Shown here in pieces: positions 35,537-47,220 of a DNA stretch of 64,000 bases. The stretch is from Psococerastis gibbosa (lineage: Eukaryota > Arthropoda > Insecta > Psocodea > Psocidae). The translations under genes were made by a program, and so were the position numbers. How positions within the stretch are numbered: position 1 is the first letter of the stretch; each line of letters starts with the position of its first letter. The stretch lies in assembly GCA_963971405.1 (NCBI GenBank), contig OZ020488.1, forward strand, positions 2,294,001-2,358,000. The letters are read 5' to 3'. The notes beneath the pieces are model-generated. The model saw only the letters and a list, made by a program, of their open reading frames with translations, was not told the DNA's origin and ran no database searches.

Positions 35537-36246
35537 GCTTTTATGGAGAAGATGGAACTAACTATGATACGAATATTGAAGAGATATCAATGTCCGACCA
35601 AGTTGTACCAATGATCCCTTACAATGATGACAACTGGCCTCTTGTAGGAGAGGGAAAATTATTGTCACTATCACCATCAATTATCCAGGCTGCGGAGTTG
35701 GCATCTTACGTTATGACCAGCAATGGGCGTACAGATAGAGGGAGAACATCATCAAGGTCAAGTCCAGCTGCACAAATTATGCCTTGCGACACCTATAGTG
35801 TACAAGCATCATTATCATCAATCGATCGGATTGAGCATTTGGAATCATCATCACTAGCATCATCATCCTCATCATCAGTAAGTGAGACTGAGCAGTTGTT
35901 GGCATCATACGATATGACTAGGCATTCAGATGGTGGTTGGGGAACGTCAGCTTTAGGTCAAACTGGACAAATGATGCCTTGCGATCGAATACGGCCCATT
36001 GACTGCTCAGGATCGTCAGTGTCTTCAACAAATCAGGCTGCGCAATCAGTACCTTGCATTCCGACTGATGGGCCTACTGCGGGCGAAGGAGTAACATCAA
36101 TGACAGGTCATGCTCCACAACTGATGTCTGACGATCCAACCTGGTCTACTGAAGGTGAGAAAACACCATCATCAGTAGATCAGGCTACGCAATACTCAAG
36201 CATTGGGACTGGGGCTACGGACAGATCATCATCAGATCGGGGCTAG
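35537..36246 (+). CDS. Repeat-rich exon of the same family, no zinc finger left
   Basis: Acceptor tttcag, phase 1, open to TAG at 36244-36246. It starts GFYGEDGTNYDTNIEE, close to the start of the exon at 44115 (NFYGCDF...), and carries units such as AAQIMPCDTYSVQA, TGQMMPCDRIRPID and APQLMSDDPTWSTEGEK. After the stop the frame continues with a 213-bp tandem copy of its last part, which has a further stop (TAA near 36406). The original reading frame was therefore longer and no fingers are reached. Probably decaying, unless it ends naturally here. Confidence 0.55.
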
Positions 36247-36440
36247 CAGGCCTCGCAATTGGCACCTTGCGTTATGGCTGTTAGGCCTACTGCTGTCGAA
36301 GGAGGATCATCAATGACAGGTCTAGCTCTACAAATGATGTCTTACGATCGAACCTGGTCTACTGAAGGTGAGAAAACACCATCATCAGTAGATCAGGCTA
36401 CGTAATATTCAAGCATTGGGACTGGGGCTACGGACAGAAT
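36045..36440 (+). repeat. In-frame tandem duplication, period 213 bp
   Basis: The segment ending ctggtctactgaaggtgaga recurs with a 213-bp (71-codon) offset (gaaggtgag at 36151 and 36364), followed in both copies by aaaacaccatcatcagtag. The second copy carries an in-frame stop in place of a Gln codon (acgtaa for acgcaa). Confidence 0.8.
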
Positions 36441-36446
36441 AAGTGC

Positions 36447-37795
36447 GCACGAAGACCCGCTTCCGATAAATGGGCTCTTTTACATAGGTATGATGTATTG
36501 GTGTTATTGCTGTCATTAGCTATAGGTGTACTTAATTACAGGTGCGATTAGGTAGGCTACTTGTACCTGTATATTCTTGTATTTTATGTCAAACAATTTG
36601 TTTTCCAGTCGGCAGCTGCATTTCTTCCTATCCTTTTGTTGCGCAAGCTATTTGGTTAGGGAATTGTATTCTGTATTGTAGGTGCATATGCCTATATATA
36701 TACGGTACATACTCGACGCAAGCTAAAGAAAGGCTCACTTTGAGGTTATTGTATTTGGGTTTTCATTGGTGTATACCGTAGTACAGTAACTTGTTAGTAG
36801 GTATTCACTATTATAGCCTATAGGCGTATTCACTGTGTTGTTGTAACGCGGTGGTAAAAAAAAAGTTCTAATTCAGAGTGAGACTGTCTTTAATATCTAA
36901 CTTAAATTGCGTCGACAGTACTAGGTACCAATGCTTTGTTCTATTCAGTACCGTATTTAATATAATCCTTGGTGTTGCTTATAGTTTCTAAAATGTTTAC
37001 TGACAAACTTGTATGTTATGAATCCCACGTTGAATTGATACCGGTACCTAATTAAAAAAGACCATAAATAAATAAATATGTACATGTATGTATATGTACA
37101 TCTTCAATATTCTATTACGTTATAGGCCTAGTGATTATACAAACAAGTCTACCGGTAATCATCAATCATAAATAAGTTACAACAAGTATTCAGCAAGCAA
37201 ACAATAAGTACCTATAAAGTAAAATCGTCAAAATCTGGTATACTCGTATTATACCTATATACTAGTAGTTGTGTCATTGTCATTGTGCGGTGCAATTGCT
37301 GTCATTGGCTATAGGTATTTATAATTAATTAGTTTCGGTTATGGTATTCTTTTATTAAATACCTTTATTATACCATTAACCTTTGCCAATATACAGTATT
37401 ATAGCCATGTCAAACATTTTTTTCTATTGACTATATAGGCCTATATGTAGCAGCATTTTTTTTCCTGGATTTAAGCTACCCTTTATTTGTAACGCAAGCT
37501 ACATAATATATTTGGTTAGGGAATTTTATTTTGTGTTGTAGACTGTACCGGTACATTATGTTATTCCGTATTTATTGTATATCTTTTTGGTCTGTTCAGT
37601 TTCCAAAATATGTGCTGAGAAAATTTTATGATTTGAATACCGTGTAGATCGCGAATTTATATCGGTAAATGGTAATATTGCAATGGTTTGCAAGGAATAA
37701 TAAAAATATAAAGTATAGGCTATATGGTGTGTTTTATTGAGGTGTTTTTCGTTGTAGGTAGGCCTACCTACGCTGTTATCAGGTAGTTAGATATA
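36447..37795. other. Non-coding stretch
   Basis: AT-rich, many taggccta words and short runs, no exon or named repeat recognised. Confidence 0.4.
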
Positions 37796-39095
37796 CGAGG
37801 TCTGTAAATAAAGTAATGAGACTAATGCTATAGCTCTTGACAGGTTTAAACGTGCGTTTTGAAATTTTCAGGCATTCAAGATCAATGTGTAATGAGCATT
37901 CACTGCAAGTTTGGAGTTCGTAATGCTATAGCTTTACTACCTCAAATTTTGTGTGTACTTTAGAAAAACTTGGTTCAAGAGTGTGTCACGAATATGAGCG
38001 GGTAGAATTTAGCTTTGAGTTAAACTTCGGTATAGTGCGAGTGAAAATTTAGCAAAAATTCAACAGGCTTATGGGGGGTCTTCTTTATGAAGGGCACAGG
38101 TTTATCGATGGTTTAAGGGCAAACCGGAGTCGCCTATATTCCATTTTCTGTTCAAACTTCAATTTCTCATGAAATATAGAACGCAGAACAATGAAAAAAT
38201 GGTGAATGGCAAGGAGAATTTTTTCTCCTAATTTTGATGTATAGTATGTGGCCATAACTAACCCCAATTCGCCACAGTTGATGAACTCCTTCAGCTTGAA
38301 CTCCTGAGTGACCGTTATTTTTTGCGTATCAAGTTAACTAACTGTAGCCGATCGGTATTGATGATTGCAACATACTATGCATCAAAATTAGGAGAAAATT
38401 TCTTCTTTCCATTCAGCATTTTTTCATTGTTCTGCGTTCCATTTCATGAGAAATTAAAGTTTGCACAGAAATGGAATATCGGCAACTCCGGTTTGCCCTT
38501 AAGGCATTTTCAGAGGGTCGGGAGATGTTTGAAGACGAATCCCGCAGCGGAAGACCTTCAACTGCAAAGTTGGATGAAAACATTGACAAAGTGCGGGCCC
38601 TTATGCGGTCCGATCGACCTTTCACAGTCAGAATGATCGCAGATAAATTGAATTTAAACCACATAACTGTTAAACTTCGAAAAAGGGTCATGCGAGCGAG
38701 ACCAAACATCAAGAACAATTGGGTGCTGCATCATGACAATGCGCCTTGTCACACAGCGATGTCAATGAATGAATATCTGACCAGTATAAACTTCTCAACC
38801 ACCCTATTCACCCGATGTGAGTCCTTGTGACTTCTTCCTGTTCCCGAGATCAAAAATGAGCTCAAAGGACGCCATTTTGGTACAACTGAAAACATTAAAA
38901 CCGCCGTAACCAGCAAACTGGAGACCATCCGGGAATCTGAGTTCCAGCGCTGCTTTGAAGAGTAGAAAAGGCGCCTCCAGTGCTGTATCTACGCACAAAG
39001 GAACTACTTCGAGGGATATCGAATTGAAATCTAAATATATATGTATGTGAAAAAATTTAAAAAATCTCGTCTCATTACATTATTTACAGACCTTG
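37796..39095 (+). mobile_element. Defective mariner transposon with a nested foldback element
   Basis: Terminal inverted repeats start GAGGTCTGTAAATAAAG on the left and, inverted, AAGGTCTGTAAATAATG on the right; TA precedes the left end and a mutated TG follows the right. Transposase pieces read YRWF, then KAFSEGREMFEDESRSGRPS, RMIADKLNLNHITV, then after an internal deletion NNWVLHHDNAPCHTA (second catalytic Asp) and, out of frame, SPCDFFLF (third Asp region). The segment with the first catalytic Asp is deleted. A 382-bp element sits between 38117 and 38498, inside the WFK codons. Not functional. Confidence 0.88.
38117..38498. mobile_element. 382-bp TTAA foldback element, copy 1 (inside mariner)
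   Basis: Flanked by TTAA at 38113-38116 and 38499-38502. The element starts GGGCAAACCGGAGTCG and ends with its inverted match CAACTCCGGTTTGCCC, and the two arms pair over about 170 bp. Removing the element and one TTAA restores the mariner reading YRWFKAFSEGRE without a frame change. A TTAA duplication is known for piggyBac-type elements, but the tip GGGC is not the usual CCC start. Exactly the same length as the copy at 42938. Confidence 0.85.
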
Positions 39096-40109
39096 TGCAG
39101 TACAATGTAAAGTATTACGGTAACCAATTTGTTATCTATTCAGCATTATCATTGCTTCCTCTAGGTTATTACTTTCCTGTTTATACGTTAGTAGGCTATA
39201 GCTATTTAATGTGATGGTCAAATTTTTTTGTCGCAAGATTTCAATAGATTTACACGTTTTGAGGTCCCAGGACCTCAAAAAAGTGGTGTTTACTAAATGA
39301 TTGCCTGTCTGTCGGTCTGCTCGTCGATTTGTGAGCAAGCCATGCTCGGTGTATTTTGATGAAATTTGACATGTACTGTAGGCTCACAAAAATCATATCA
39401 AGGAATCATTTGGTTTATTTTTACTTAGCTCAATGTGGAGGGGTTTCACCCTCCAAAAACTAAAAAAATTGCTAAGAAATAACTTAGGTACCTACAGTAC
39501 CTAGGGGGCTTTGCTGTTGACAACGCTACATTAACACGATTTTTTACTTTCCATTTTATTTTACCTTTTATTGTATTAAATATCCCAGTTGATAAATGGG
39601 AAAGTATGTACGGGCTCACTCGTACCGGTTCTTTAACCTTTCGTTTTTTTTTACTCGTTTTCATACTTTCCGGACCCCCCCCCCCCATAAATAAATTTAA
39701 TTTTATGTTTTGGGGATGCAATTTATCATTCCATGTAAACCTGTATTGTTTGAAGAATTGGAATAAATGTATTTGAATTTGAATTAGTAGCATGCTGATT
39801 AGCATGGACTTTCATTAATAAATTGCGTTAAAAAATATTGCCCCCCCCCCCAACCAAAACATGGGCACGGCCTTGCTTGCCCATTGCCACTTGTAGTCGG
39901 TGTGGATCGGCATTGAGGATTGAACTAATTGAGCTAATGACCATAAATTCAATCGGAAACTACACCAATAATATGCCTGTCAGGGCAAGGGGTCATATTG
40001 CAAGTAGAGCTATGGTGTGTTTAGTTTCTAATAATGTGTGGAGGCCCGGTAGTGATTCAATTTAATGGCATGAATATACATACCATTTTAATTTACTTAG
40101 GTAGGCTAT
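39096..40109. other. Non-coding stretch with an R1 fragment
   Basis: About 39200-39480 is a copy of dispersed repeat R1 (tttcaatagatttacacgtt, tgaggtcccagg). C runs lie at 39666-39676 and 39841-39850. No exon recognised. Confidence 0.45.
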
Positions 40110-40459
40110 ACTTACTTACTCCTTGACGCTGTAGCCTGCTCTGCCAAGGGTCGCCAGATGGATACCTTGACGTTATTCAGTCATCTTCTCCGTGGTCGCC
40201 CCACTCTTCTTGTCCCTTGGGGCACCTTGTCCAAGGCTGCGCTTGTTGCCCTATTGTCTGCCATTTGCTCCAGTGCCATAAACCATATCTGATGCGGGCT
40301 CTCTTGATTTCGGCTACTATATGGTTCCTGATTTATCGCATAGAGCTCATAATTTCTACGAATCTCCCTGATTTTGCACTGGTCCATGCATCTTTCGGAG
40401 TGTTTTGAAGCAGCTTCTCGTTGCTCCTCCGAGTCATATGACTCATGCCTCACACCCAA
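40110..40459 (-). mobile_element. Probable LINE tail relic
   Basis: The minus strand reads RRVGRPRRR, an in-frame stop, then LNNVKVSIWRPLAEQATA. This is like the basic G-R-P-R-x-R-W-x-D/N tail at the end of RTE/L2-type LINE proteins. The upstream part (KIREIRRNYELYAIN) is unremarkable. Too degraded to classify. Confidence 0.4.
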
Positions 40460-41176
40460 ATAGGTTATACGAATATAATATCATATTTGGTATTAGTTAT
40501 CTTCTCAATAAGGTTCTTGATTTGAGCAGATGGAGCGTATACTGAAACTAACTGTCCCTAAATTAAAGATTTTTTGTAAGAAATGACGAGAAGTATAGAA
40601 AGAGTCCAGACATAAAATTCTTGTTTTTGTTGTTGTTTCGTCCTCACTGGTTACTCCACCAAGTGAGGGAAATATATTGAAAAAATAGAATGACCCAAAA
40701 TTGGTGCCCTAGCAGTATCCACAATTTCACTTTTTATAGCTGATAATCCAATAGTTACACCTACACTTGTAACACTTATGTAATGGGTCATGCACACAAT
40801 GGTAATCGTTGTTGTGAATAGTAGACATAAGTGAAAGCATTAGAATAATAGCCTACAGTATGTAGGTAACTAATAATAAACGCATTCAATTTTGACCGTG
40901 CGTCAAAGCTACATTCAGTAGCACTAGCATACGCTATACTCACATGAGTTAAACAATATTTAAACCAGCAACTAGCACACCACTGTCTCTGTAAGCCTTG
41001 ATTTGAATTTGACTAATGAAAAGAAAAATTAATGTATTTTGTGAATACCGTAATGTATAATAATTATCGTATAGTTAAATGCTCTACTAAAGACCAAAAC
41101 ATTATCGACACTAAACAACTGGAACTATAAAATAAAATAAAATCATAGTATGTTTTTTCGATACAATATACAGTTA

Positions 41177-41726
41177 GGTGCCCATTCCATCGACCGGCTA
41201 GGGCTACTTACAAAAACGGTGACGTGGGAGCAGACATTCAAGACTTAGGCAGGGTTTCCATCGATCTCGCATAGGTGCCCATTCCACATACGTACAACGT
41301 CAACGAAAAATTGAAAAATGACGTCAAAATGACGTAAATTGACGTGGTAGCAGAATTTTTAGTATGTCTTTAATGTCTGCTAAAACGTCATTTTTCAATT
41401 TTTCGTTGACGTTGTACGTATATGGAATACCCCCCATAGCAGAATGCAAGTGACATTGTCGGAAATGTTTGTTTTTCTTTTTATAGAAATCTATTAAAAT
41501 GTTTGTTATTAACATATCCCATGAAGCCATTTTTTAATTTTAGTTTGTTTGTTTGTGATTTTACTCTATGATCATTGATCAATTTTAACTATGACATAGA
41601 GGAAAACAAACATTTCATTTGCATTCTGCAAAGCGAGGTCGATGGAAACGTCACCTAGGTCTTGAATGTATGCTACCACGTCACTGTTTTTGTAAATAGC
41701 CCTAGCCGGTCGGTGGAATGTGCGCC
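41177..41726. mobile_element. PIF/Harbinger-like foldback MITE, copy 3, with nested copy
   Basis: Flanked by TTA at 41174-41176 and 41727-41729. Ends GGTGCCCATTCCATCGACC and, inverted, GGCGCACATTCCACCGACC. Arms resemble copy 2 (tgacgtgggagcagacattc). It is interrupted at 41274-41435 by a smaller relative. The interior holds the gtaaaatcac / gccatagt-type block, here in inverted orientation. Confidence 0.75.
41274..41435. mobile_element. Small PIF/Harbinger-like MITE (162 bp), nested
   Basis: Flanked by ATA at 41271-41273 and 41436-41438. It is a near-perfect palindrome with arms GGTGCCCATTCCACATACG and inverted GGGGGGTATTCCATATACG, and inner arm gaaaaattgaaaaatgacgt mirrored by acgtcatttttcaatttttc. 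The element at 54791-54951 has almost the same interior. Removing it rejoins ctcgcata with gcagaatgc, as in copy 2 (ctcgcattgcagaat). Confidence 0.75.
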
Positions 41727-41729
41727 TTA

Positions 41730-42246
41730 GGCGCCCATTCCACATACGTACATCGTCAATGAAAATTATGAAATTGAAGGACATTTCAATTTTACTCTTT
41801 GCCATTGTTAAAATTGATCATAGAGTAAAATATTAGAATATTAGAAGTTCTTTGGTAAAATCACAAACAAACTAAAATTAAAAAATGGCGTCATGGGATA
41901 TGACAAGTACAACTATTTTAATTGATTTCTTTAAAAAGAACGTATTTCTGTATAAAAATTGTAATAAGGATTAAATAATAAGGTGACGAAGGAAACAAAT
42001 GCAATTTAAAGAAACAAATGCAAACAAATTTCAAAAATTTGGCGCATAGGCCTACGCTTCAATTGAAAATTGTCAATTTTTGAAAAAACATATGGAATGG
42101 CCCCCAACAATGAGAAATTGAAATGTCCGTCAATGAAAATTATGAAATTGAAGGTGGCAGCAGACATTAAAGACATACTAAAAATTCTGCTACCACCTTC
42201 AATTTCATAATTTTCATTGACGTTGTACGTATGTGGAATGGGCGCC
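41730..42246. mobile_element. PIF/Harbinger-like foldback MITE, copy 4 (517 bp)
   Basis: Starts directly after the TTA that ends copy 3 and is followed by TTA at 42247-42249, so the two elements share one TTA. Ends GGCGCCCATTCCACATACG and inverted GGCGCCCATTCCACATACG match perfectly. Arms include aaaattatgaaattgaag. It is near the 3' half of copy 1 (tttcaaaaatttggcgcata is shared). Confidence 0.78.
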
Positions 42247-42519
42247 TTAACATAATAAATAAATAAACGTAAAAAATCAAAAGTTTCGAAAAACACCAAA
42301 GTCTGAAAATTTAGCCGCGCTTTTTTTTAAATTTGTGAATTTAAAGAAGGCTGTGAACTAAACCCTATGATTAACAAAAACAGTCAACAGAGCCATTTTG
42401 CAGAAACCAATTTTCATTTTTCAGACAAAAAATCTCGTTTTTTGTTTAATAATGAATAGTGGCCTAATAATGGAAAACGTAGGTAAGGGCTGTTACCTTT
42501 TGAACGGCTGTCACCCCAT

Positions 42520-42770
42520 TTTGGTGTGGCAAAGACAACGATTAATTTTGACAACCCTAAATTATAAAATAAACCTACATGCCAAATTTCATCAAAATCG
42601 ACCAAGTAGTTTGCCCGGATATCGACGCATAGACAGACAGGCAGAGCGACAGACAGACATTTCGTAAAAACCACTTTTTTGGGTTCTTGGGACCTCAAAA
42701 CGTGTAAATCCGTTGAAATCTCGGAATCGAAAATTTTGACCATCACAAAGCTTTCCTTATGCTACGTATA
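42520..42770 (-). repeat. Dispersed repeat R1, short copy
   Basis: Contains gtagtttgcccggatatcga next to a (gaca)n run and aacgtgtaaatccgttgaaa, in the same order as 33180-33745. It is truncated at the far end. Confidence 0.65.
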
Positions 42771-42937
42771 AATTGGAAAGCAAAAAAATATAAATAGCCT
42801 GTTACAGATAGACGAGCTCTTCATTTTGCCATTGCAATTACAGAAGCTGAAATTACGCCCATGCAAGTTGCAACATGGCCGGCCATGCTGCAATAATTAT
42901 ATTCTGTGTTTCAGCCGAGTCTATGACCGCATATTAA

Positions 42938-43319
42938 GGGCAAATCGGAGTCGCCGATATTCCATTTCTGTGCAAACTTCAATTTCTCATGAAATATCGA
43001 ACGTAGAACAATGAAAATGCTGAGTCGCAAGAAGAATTTTTCTCCTAATTTTGATTTATAGTATGTTGCAATCATCAATTCCGATCGGCTATAGTTAGTG
43101 AACTTGATACGCAATAAATAACGGTCACTCAGGAGTTCATGTTGAAGGAGTTCATGAACTGTGGCGAATTGGGGGTAGTTAAGGCCACATACTATATATC
43201 AAAATTGGGAGAAATAATTCTTCTTGCGATTCAGCATTTTTTCATTGTTCTACGTTCCATATTTCATGAGAAATTGAATTTTGAACAGAAAATGGAATAT
43301 GGGCGACTCCGGTTGGCCC
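42938..43319. mobile_element. 382-bp TTAA foldback element, copy 2
   Basis: Flanked by TTAA at 42934-42937 and 43320-43323. Starts GGGCAAATCGGAGTCG and ends CGACTCCGGTTGGCCC, so the ends pair. The arms and centre match copy 1 throughout (tcatgaaatatcgaacg, atagtatgttgcaatc, aataacggtcactcagg). It has the same length as copy 1 and no protein. Confidence 0.85.
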
Positions 43320-43539
43320 TTAAGGCAGGTTCCCGTCTAACTTCCCGTTCCCAGTGTAACCTTTGTACTGTACTCAAAATTTTAATACTTGACAGCCTAG
43401 GGCCTAGACCATAATACAAGTATTATATTGATTGATTGATCTAAAACATAATTGGCCCGTGATGGGGCCTGAAAAGTGATGGAAAAAAAACTTTTTGGAT
43501 GTGTATGCATGAATAATTGTATAGGCTACTTTGTTTCAG

Positions 43540-43626
43540 ATATAATAGATGCCTCAGTTAAAGATGAGCCAGCCGATTTTGGGAACGAACCTGTTGATGA
43601 AGCTACACTTTGTATCACTGCAAATA
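43540..43626 (+). CDS. Small acidic exon of a zinc-finger gene
   Basis: Acceptor ttgtttcag and donor gtaagt bound 87 nt, phase 1 at both ends. The peptide reads DIIDASVKDEPADFGNEP and on to CITAN. V-K-D-E-P and similar K-x-E-P motifs are common in the acidic linkers of arthropod zinc-finger proteins (a possible SUMO site, by analogy). It joins in phase to the exon at 44115. Confidence 0.6.
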
Positions 43627-44114
43627 GTAAGTTGTATCATCCGTTGTTTAACAAAATATGCAACAATTTTACACTAATTTTTAGGCTTATATCTTTTTTG
43701 CATCGGCCTTCTTGGATACTAAAGCCACAGGGATTTCTGTCGCGGCTGCATCGCCGTACTATCCAGTGGCATAGCAAAAAAATTCATAATAGGTAGGTCT
43801 GCCTGCTTATTCAATGGCGACTTCAAATATACTACTGTAATAGTATTATTAGGTTCATGGCCTTACGGTGTAAAATTTCAAGGTATTCCCTGTTCCAACA
43901 ACTGGTACAATACATTGCTTTAGGCTATTTTTTTGTGTTTCATTTATTTGTGTCTTAGTTTTTAGAACGCCGATTGTTTCATGTTAATGACTCAATACAG
44001 TTCTATTCTATTATATTGTTCCTTGAGGCCGCTCTTGAAGAAACCCTTCCATATCCGTTACGGTGAAACTCTGACTCCGTAACACTTCTCTGAGACATGC
44101 CCTGTTTGTTTCAG

Positions 44115-44207
44115 ACTTTTACGGCTGTGATTTCTCCGTTAAGAAGGATAAAACAGCCTTTGAGAGTAGCCCAGATGAGGAAAACAAATATTCTGACATT
44201 GCAAGTG
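44115..44207 (+). CDS. Second small acidic exon of a zinc-finger gene
   Basis: Acceptor gtttcag and donor gtaagg bound 93 nt, phase 1 at both ends. It encodes NFYGCDFSVKKDKTAFESSP and ends SDIAS. The start FYG-x-D resembles the start of the repeat exon at 35537 (FYGED). It can splice in phase to the exon at 46070 or at 48174. Confidence 0.6.
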
Positions 44208-46069
44208 GTAAGGGACTCCTAACTTTTAGTCATTTTTAATCAAAGGCCCGGTACACATGGGCGATTAGATATTTTTCATTGGAGGAAATGGGTTGGTGAA
44301 TGTTTGGTACAAAACCACACAGTCCACTTTAGAAGATTTGTTTCGCTGAGGTAATGCTAGTGCACGATTTTCCGGAAACCGCGCACAGGCGTCAGCTCAG
44401 AAATCATCAGAAGTAGACTCTGTGGTAGACTTTGCTTCAATTTTTAAATTGTCTCTGACGTTCTAATCGTCCGTGCGTACCGGATCTTTTTTTTTAATGA
44501 CTTGCTTTGTTAATTAAATAAAAAATAAAAAGTCAATAAAAAACAAATTTTGGGGTGCTCATTTTCTACGTAGCATGTCCTCTTAAGTTTTGCTTTAATT
44601 CATACATAGTATTCCCAGGCGAATGCCAACAATCTAACCAGGTTAGGATATCTGTTTACATCGGAAATATTGTAAGCGATGGACTGGTGGTAGACAGTCG
44701 GTAGGTCATGCTTACTTTTTCTTTCTGGGTAGTAGTATCGTTTACCTTACCCGCAGCACCTATTACTCGAATTGGCTGGGAATTACTCATTAGAAGTAGC
44801 CACTTGATAAATTAACCATGTAAACCTATTTTTTTTTTTAAATAAAGAGTTTAAAAAATATCTTGTTAATTAATGGGTTGTTTTTCGAGGGACTGAAGGA
44901 AATAGCTGAACTGTTGACCATAAACAGGATTTTCACTTTACTATTTATGCGTATAAGGAAACCTTTGTGGTGGTCGAAATTGTAATTTCGATATTTCAAC
45001 GGATTTAGACGTTTTGAGGGGGCCCTTTTTTACGAAAAGTCGGTCCTTCAATTTGTAGGCAAACTACTCAATGGATTATGATGAAATTTGACATGTAGGT
45101 TCACAAGAATCATATCTCAAGATATAAATTTTTTGAGCAATCTTAGGGGGTTTACCCCAAAAACTATAATAATATAAACTCAAGAAAGGCACTAACCATT
45201 TTCTTTACAATTCACATATCTGTCCATTCCAGACAGTAAAGTTTTTCTATGAGACAATCCAATACTTTAGGATCGGAAAAATTGTTGTGAATATAAATAA
45301 ATTATCAAAGATGGATAGCCTGAAGTTTTAATAACTTGCGTAGTAAATTAAATAAAAAATAAAAATTGACAGACTCCGGTGTGTTCATAGAACATGATGT
45401 AAAAAATCAAATTTCAAATTAAATATCGCAGGGGTCGCAGCGAGTGACTAAAGTCACTATTTCGCATAATTTTGAACAGAGTCACTAAAGTCGCTTTTGG
45501 CCAGTTATTTTTTGAAAAAAATGCTGTCCACCTTTTTTTCCAAGGGAACCACTGAGATATGCTCGATTATTTCCGAAATGTTGCCAAACCTACGAAAATA
45601 ACTCTATGTGGCATGTGCAGTATATACCGAACTATCTGACAGGGCTGTGAGAAAATTAGCCAATACATATGGAATATATCTCTAAAGTCACAATCTTTAA
45701 GCTCCTGTGCTACTGTGACCCCTGATGTCGAGCCACAAATGAGAATATAAGATGTCATACAGTAGAAGAAAATTAATTCTCCTCCACATTTTGATGTATA
45801 TTGCGTAGCCGTTTTTAACACCAATTGACCAGTTTTAGAACTTGACTAAAATAGCGGACGCTGAGGAGGGCAAGTCAAGGGGTTCCAAAACTGTCGCCAA
45901 TTGGTGTTAGTGAAGGCCGCATACTATGAATCAAATTGTAGAGGAGCATTTCTTCTAATTTAAGACATCAGATTTATGGATGTTGTACAATTGATGTTTC
46001 CTGCAAGATTGGATTTTGTTTAAAAAAATGTGAGATATCCGATTATCTTGATGCTTGGTATTCTTCTAG
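44208..46069 (+). other. Probable intron with R1 and foldback fragments
   Basis: It contains an R1 fragment at about 44950-45180 (ggcaaactactcaatgg) and a diverged foldback at about 45740-45985. The latter's arms (attctcctccacattttgat and its inverted partner near attgtagaggagcattt) and centre (accaattgaccag / ccaattggtgttag) relate it to the 382-bp family. Confidence 0.45.
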
Positions 46070-47220
46070 AGTCTGACGAACACGGCAGAGATGGGGGTGG
46101 AACAAAATTGGAGGTTCAAGGGACATTATCAGAACCTAATTTGATGAGAAGGCCAGACGATAAGCCTTATCAGTGCCCAATATGTACTGAAAGTATCACC
46201 CATTAGTGTTCACTAATAGGACATAAAAAGGCGGAAGCCCTCTTAAGTGTCAGATATGTACAAAATGTTTCGACACAAATAACCAGCTGGCCGAACACAC
46301 AAGACATGATACTGGCGAAACCTCCTACGTCCTATACGTGTCACACCTGTTCAAAAAGTTTCGCTCAACGTTTTGGTCTGCTGGTACATATAAGGGGGCA
46401 CGACGAGGAGAAACGATTCAAGTGTGATGTATGTTCAAGACGTTTCGGTACGTTATTCAGCTTACTGAAACATATACGAAAACAGTAGAGAGACCATTCA
46501 AATGTCAGACATGTTCGAAATGTTTCGCCTCAATTTACCGGATAACGGAGCATACCAGAACACATTCAGGTGAAAAACCTTGCAAAAGCCAGATCTGTGC
46601 AAAATGCTTCACTCGACGTAGGGCTTTAGTGGTACATAAAAGAACACATACCGGGGAGAATTGCTACGAGTGTGATATATGCTCGAAACGTGTCAGCACG
46701 GCCAGAAGCTTACGGAACCGTGCAAGTGTGCATACAGCAGAGAAACCTTATAAGTGTCAGATTTGTGCAAAATGCTTCGCTCGAAGTTGTGGTTTACTGG
46801 TACATACCGGGGAGAAGCGCTATGAGTGCCATGTGTGTTCGAAACGTTACGTTTCGTCTACCAGCTTACAGAAACATGCAAGAGTGCATAAAGGAGATAA
46901 GCCATATCAGTGCCAATACTGTTTAAAATTCTTTGCCCAGCTTAGCAGTCTGCAGGAACACACCAGGTTTCATACCGGGGAGAGGAGTTATGAGTGCAAT
47001 GTATGTTTGAAACGCTTCATTACGTCAACTAGTTTAAAGAAACATGCAAGAGTGCATACGGGATAGAAACCATACCAGGGTCAATACTGTTTAAAAATGT
47101 TTGCCCGATCTAGCAACCTACAGGCACATAAGAGAACGCATACTGGTTTGGAGCCATACCATTGTGCGATATGTTTAAACACTCTCACCTGTAAACGTAG
47201 CTTCACCAAAAAAATGCACT
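46070..47220 (+). pseudogene. Broken C2H2 zinc-finger exon
   Basis: After acceptor ttctag (phase 1) it starts ESDEHGRDGGGTKLEV, nearly the same as the start of the intact exon at 48174, then KPYQCPIC...ITH and a TAG. At least two frame changes follow (around 46220-46300 and 46475-46490). Later fingers include CQTCSKCFASIYRITEHTRTH and CNVCLKRFITSTSLKKHARVH. Several have lost ligands, such as KSQIC for C-x2-C. A nonsense codon replaces Glu in a TGEKP linker at 47064-47066, after which two more degenerate fingers follow in frame. Intact relatives would be multi-finger nuclear DNA-binding proteins. Confidence 0.8.

Noticed and set aside
46306-47066. Two separate functional zinc-finger genes
   Set aside because: The frames are pieces of one exon split by frame changes and stops, clear when compared with the intact exon at 48174.
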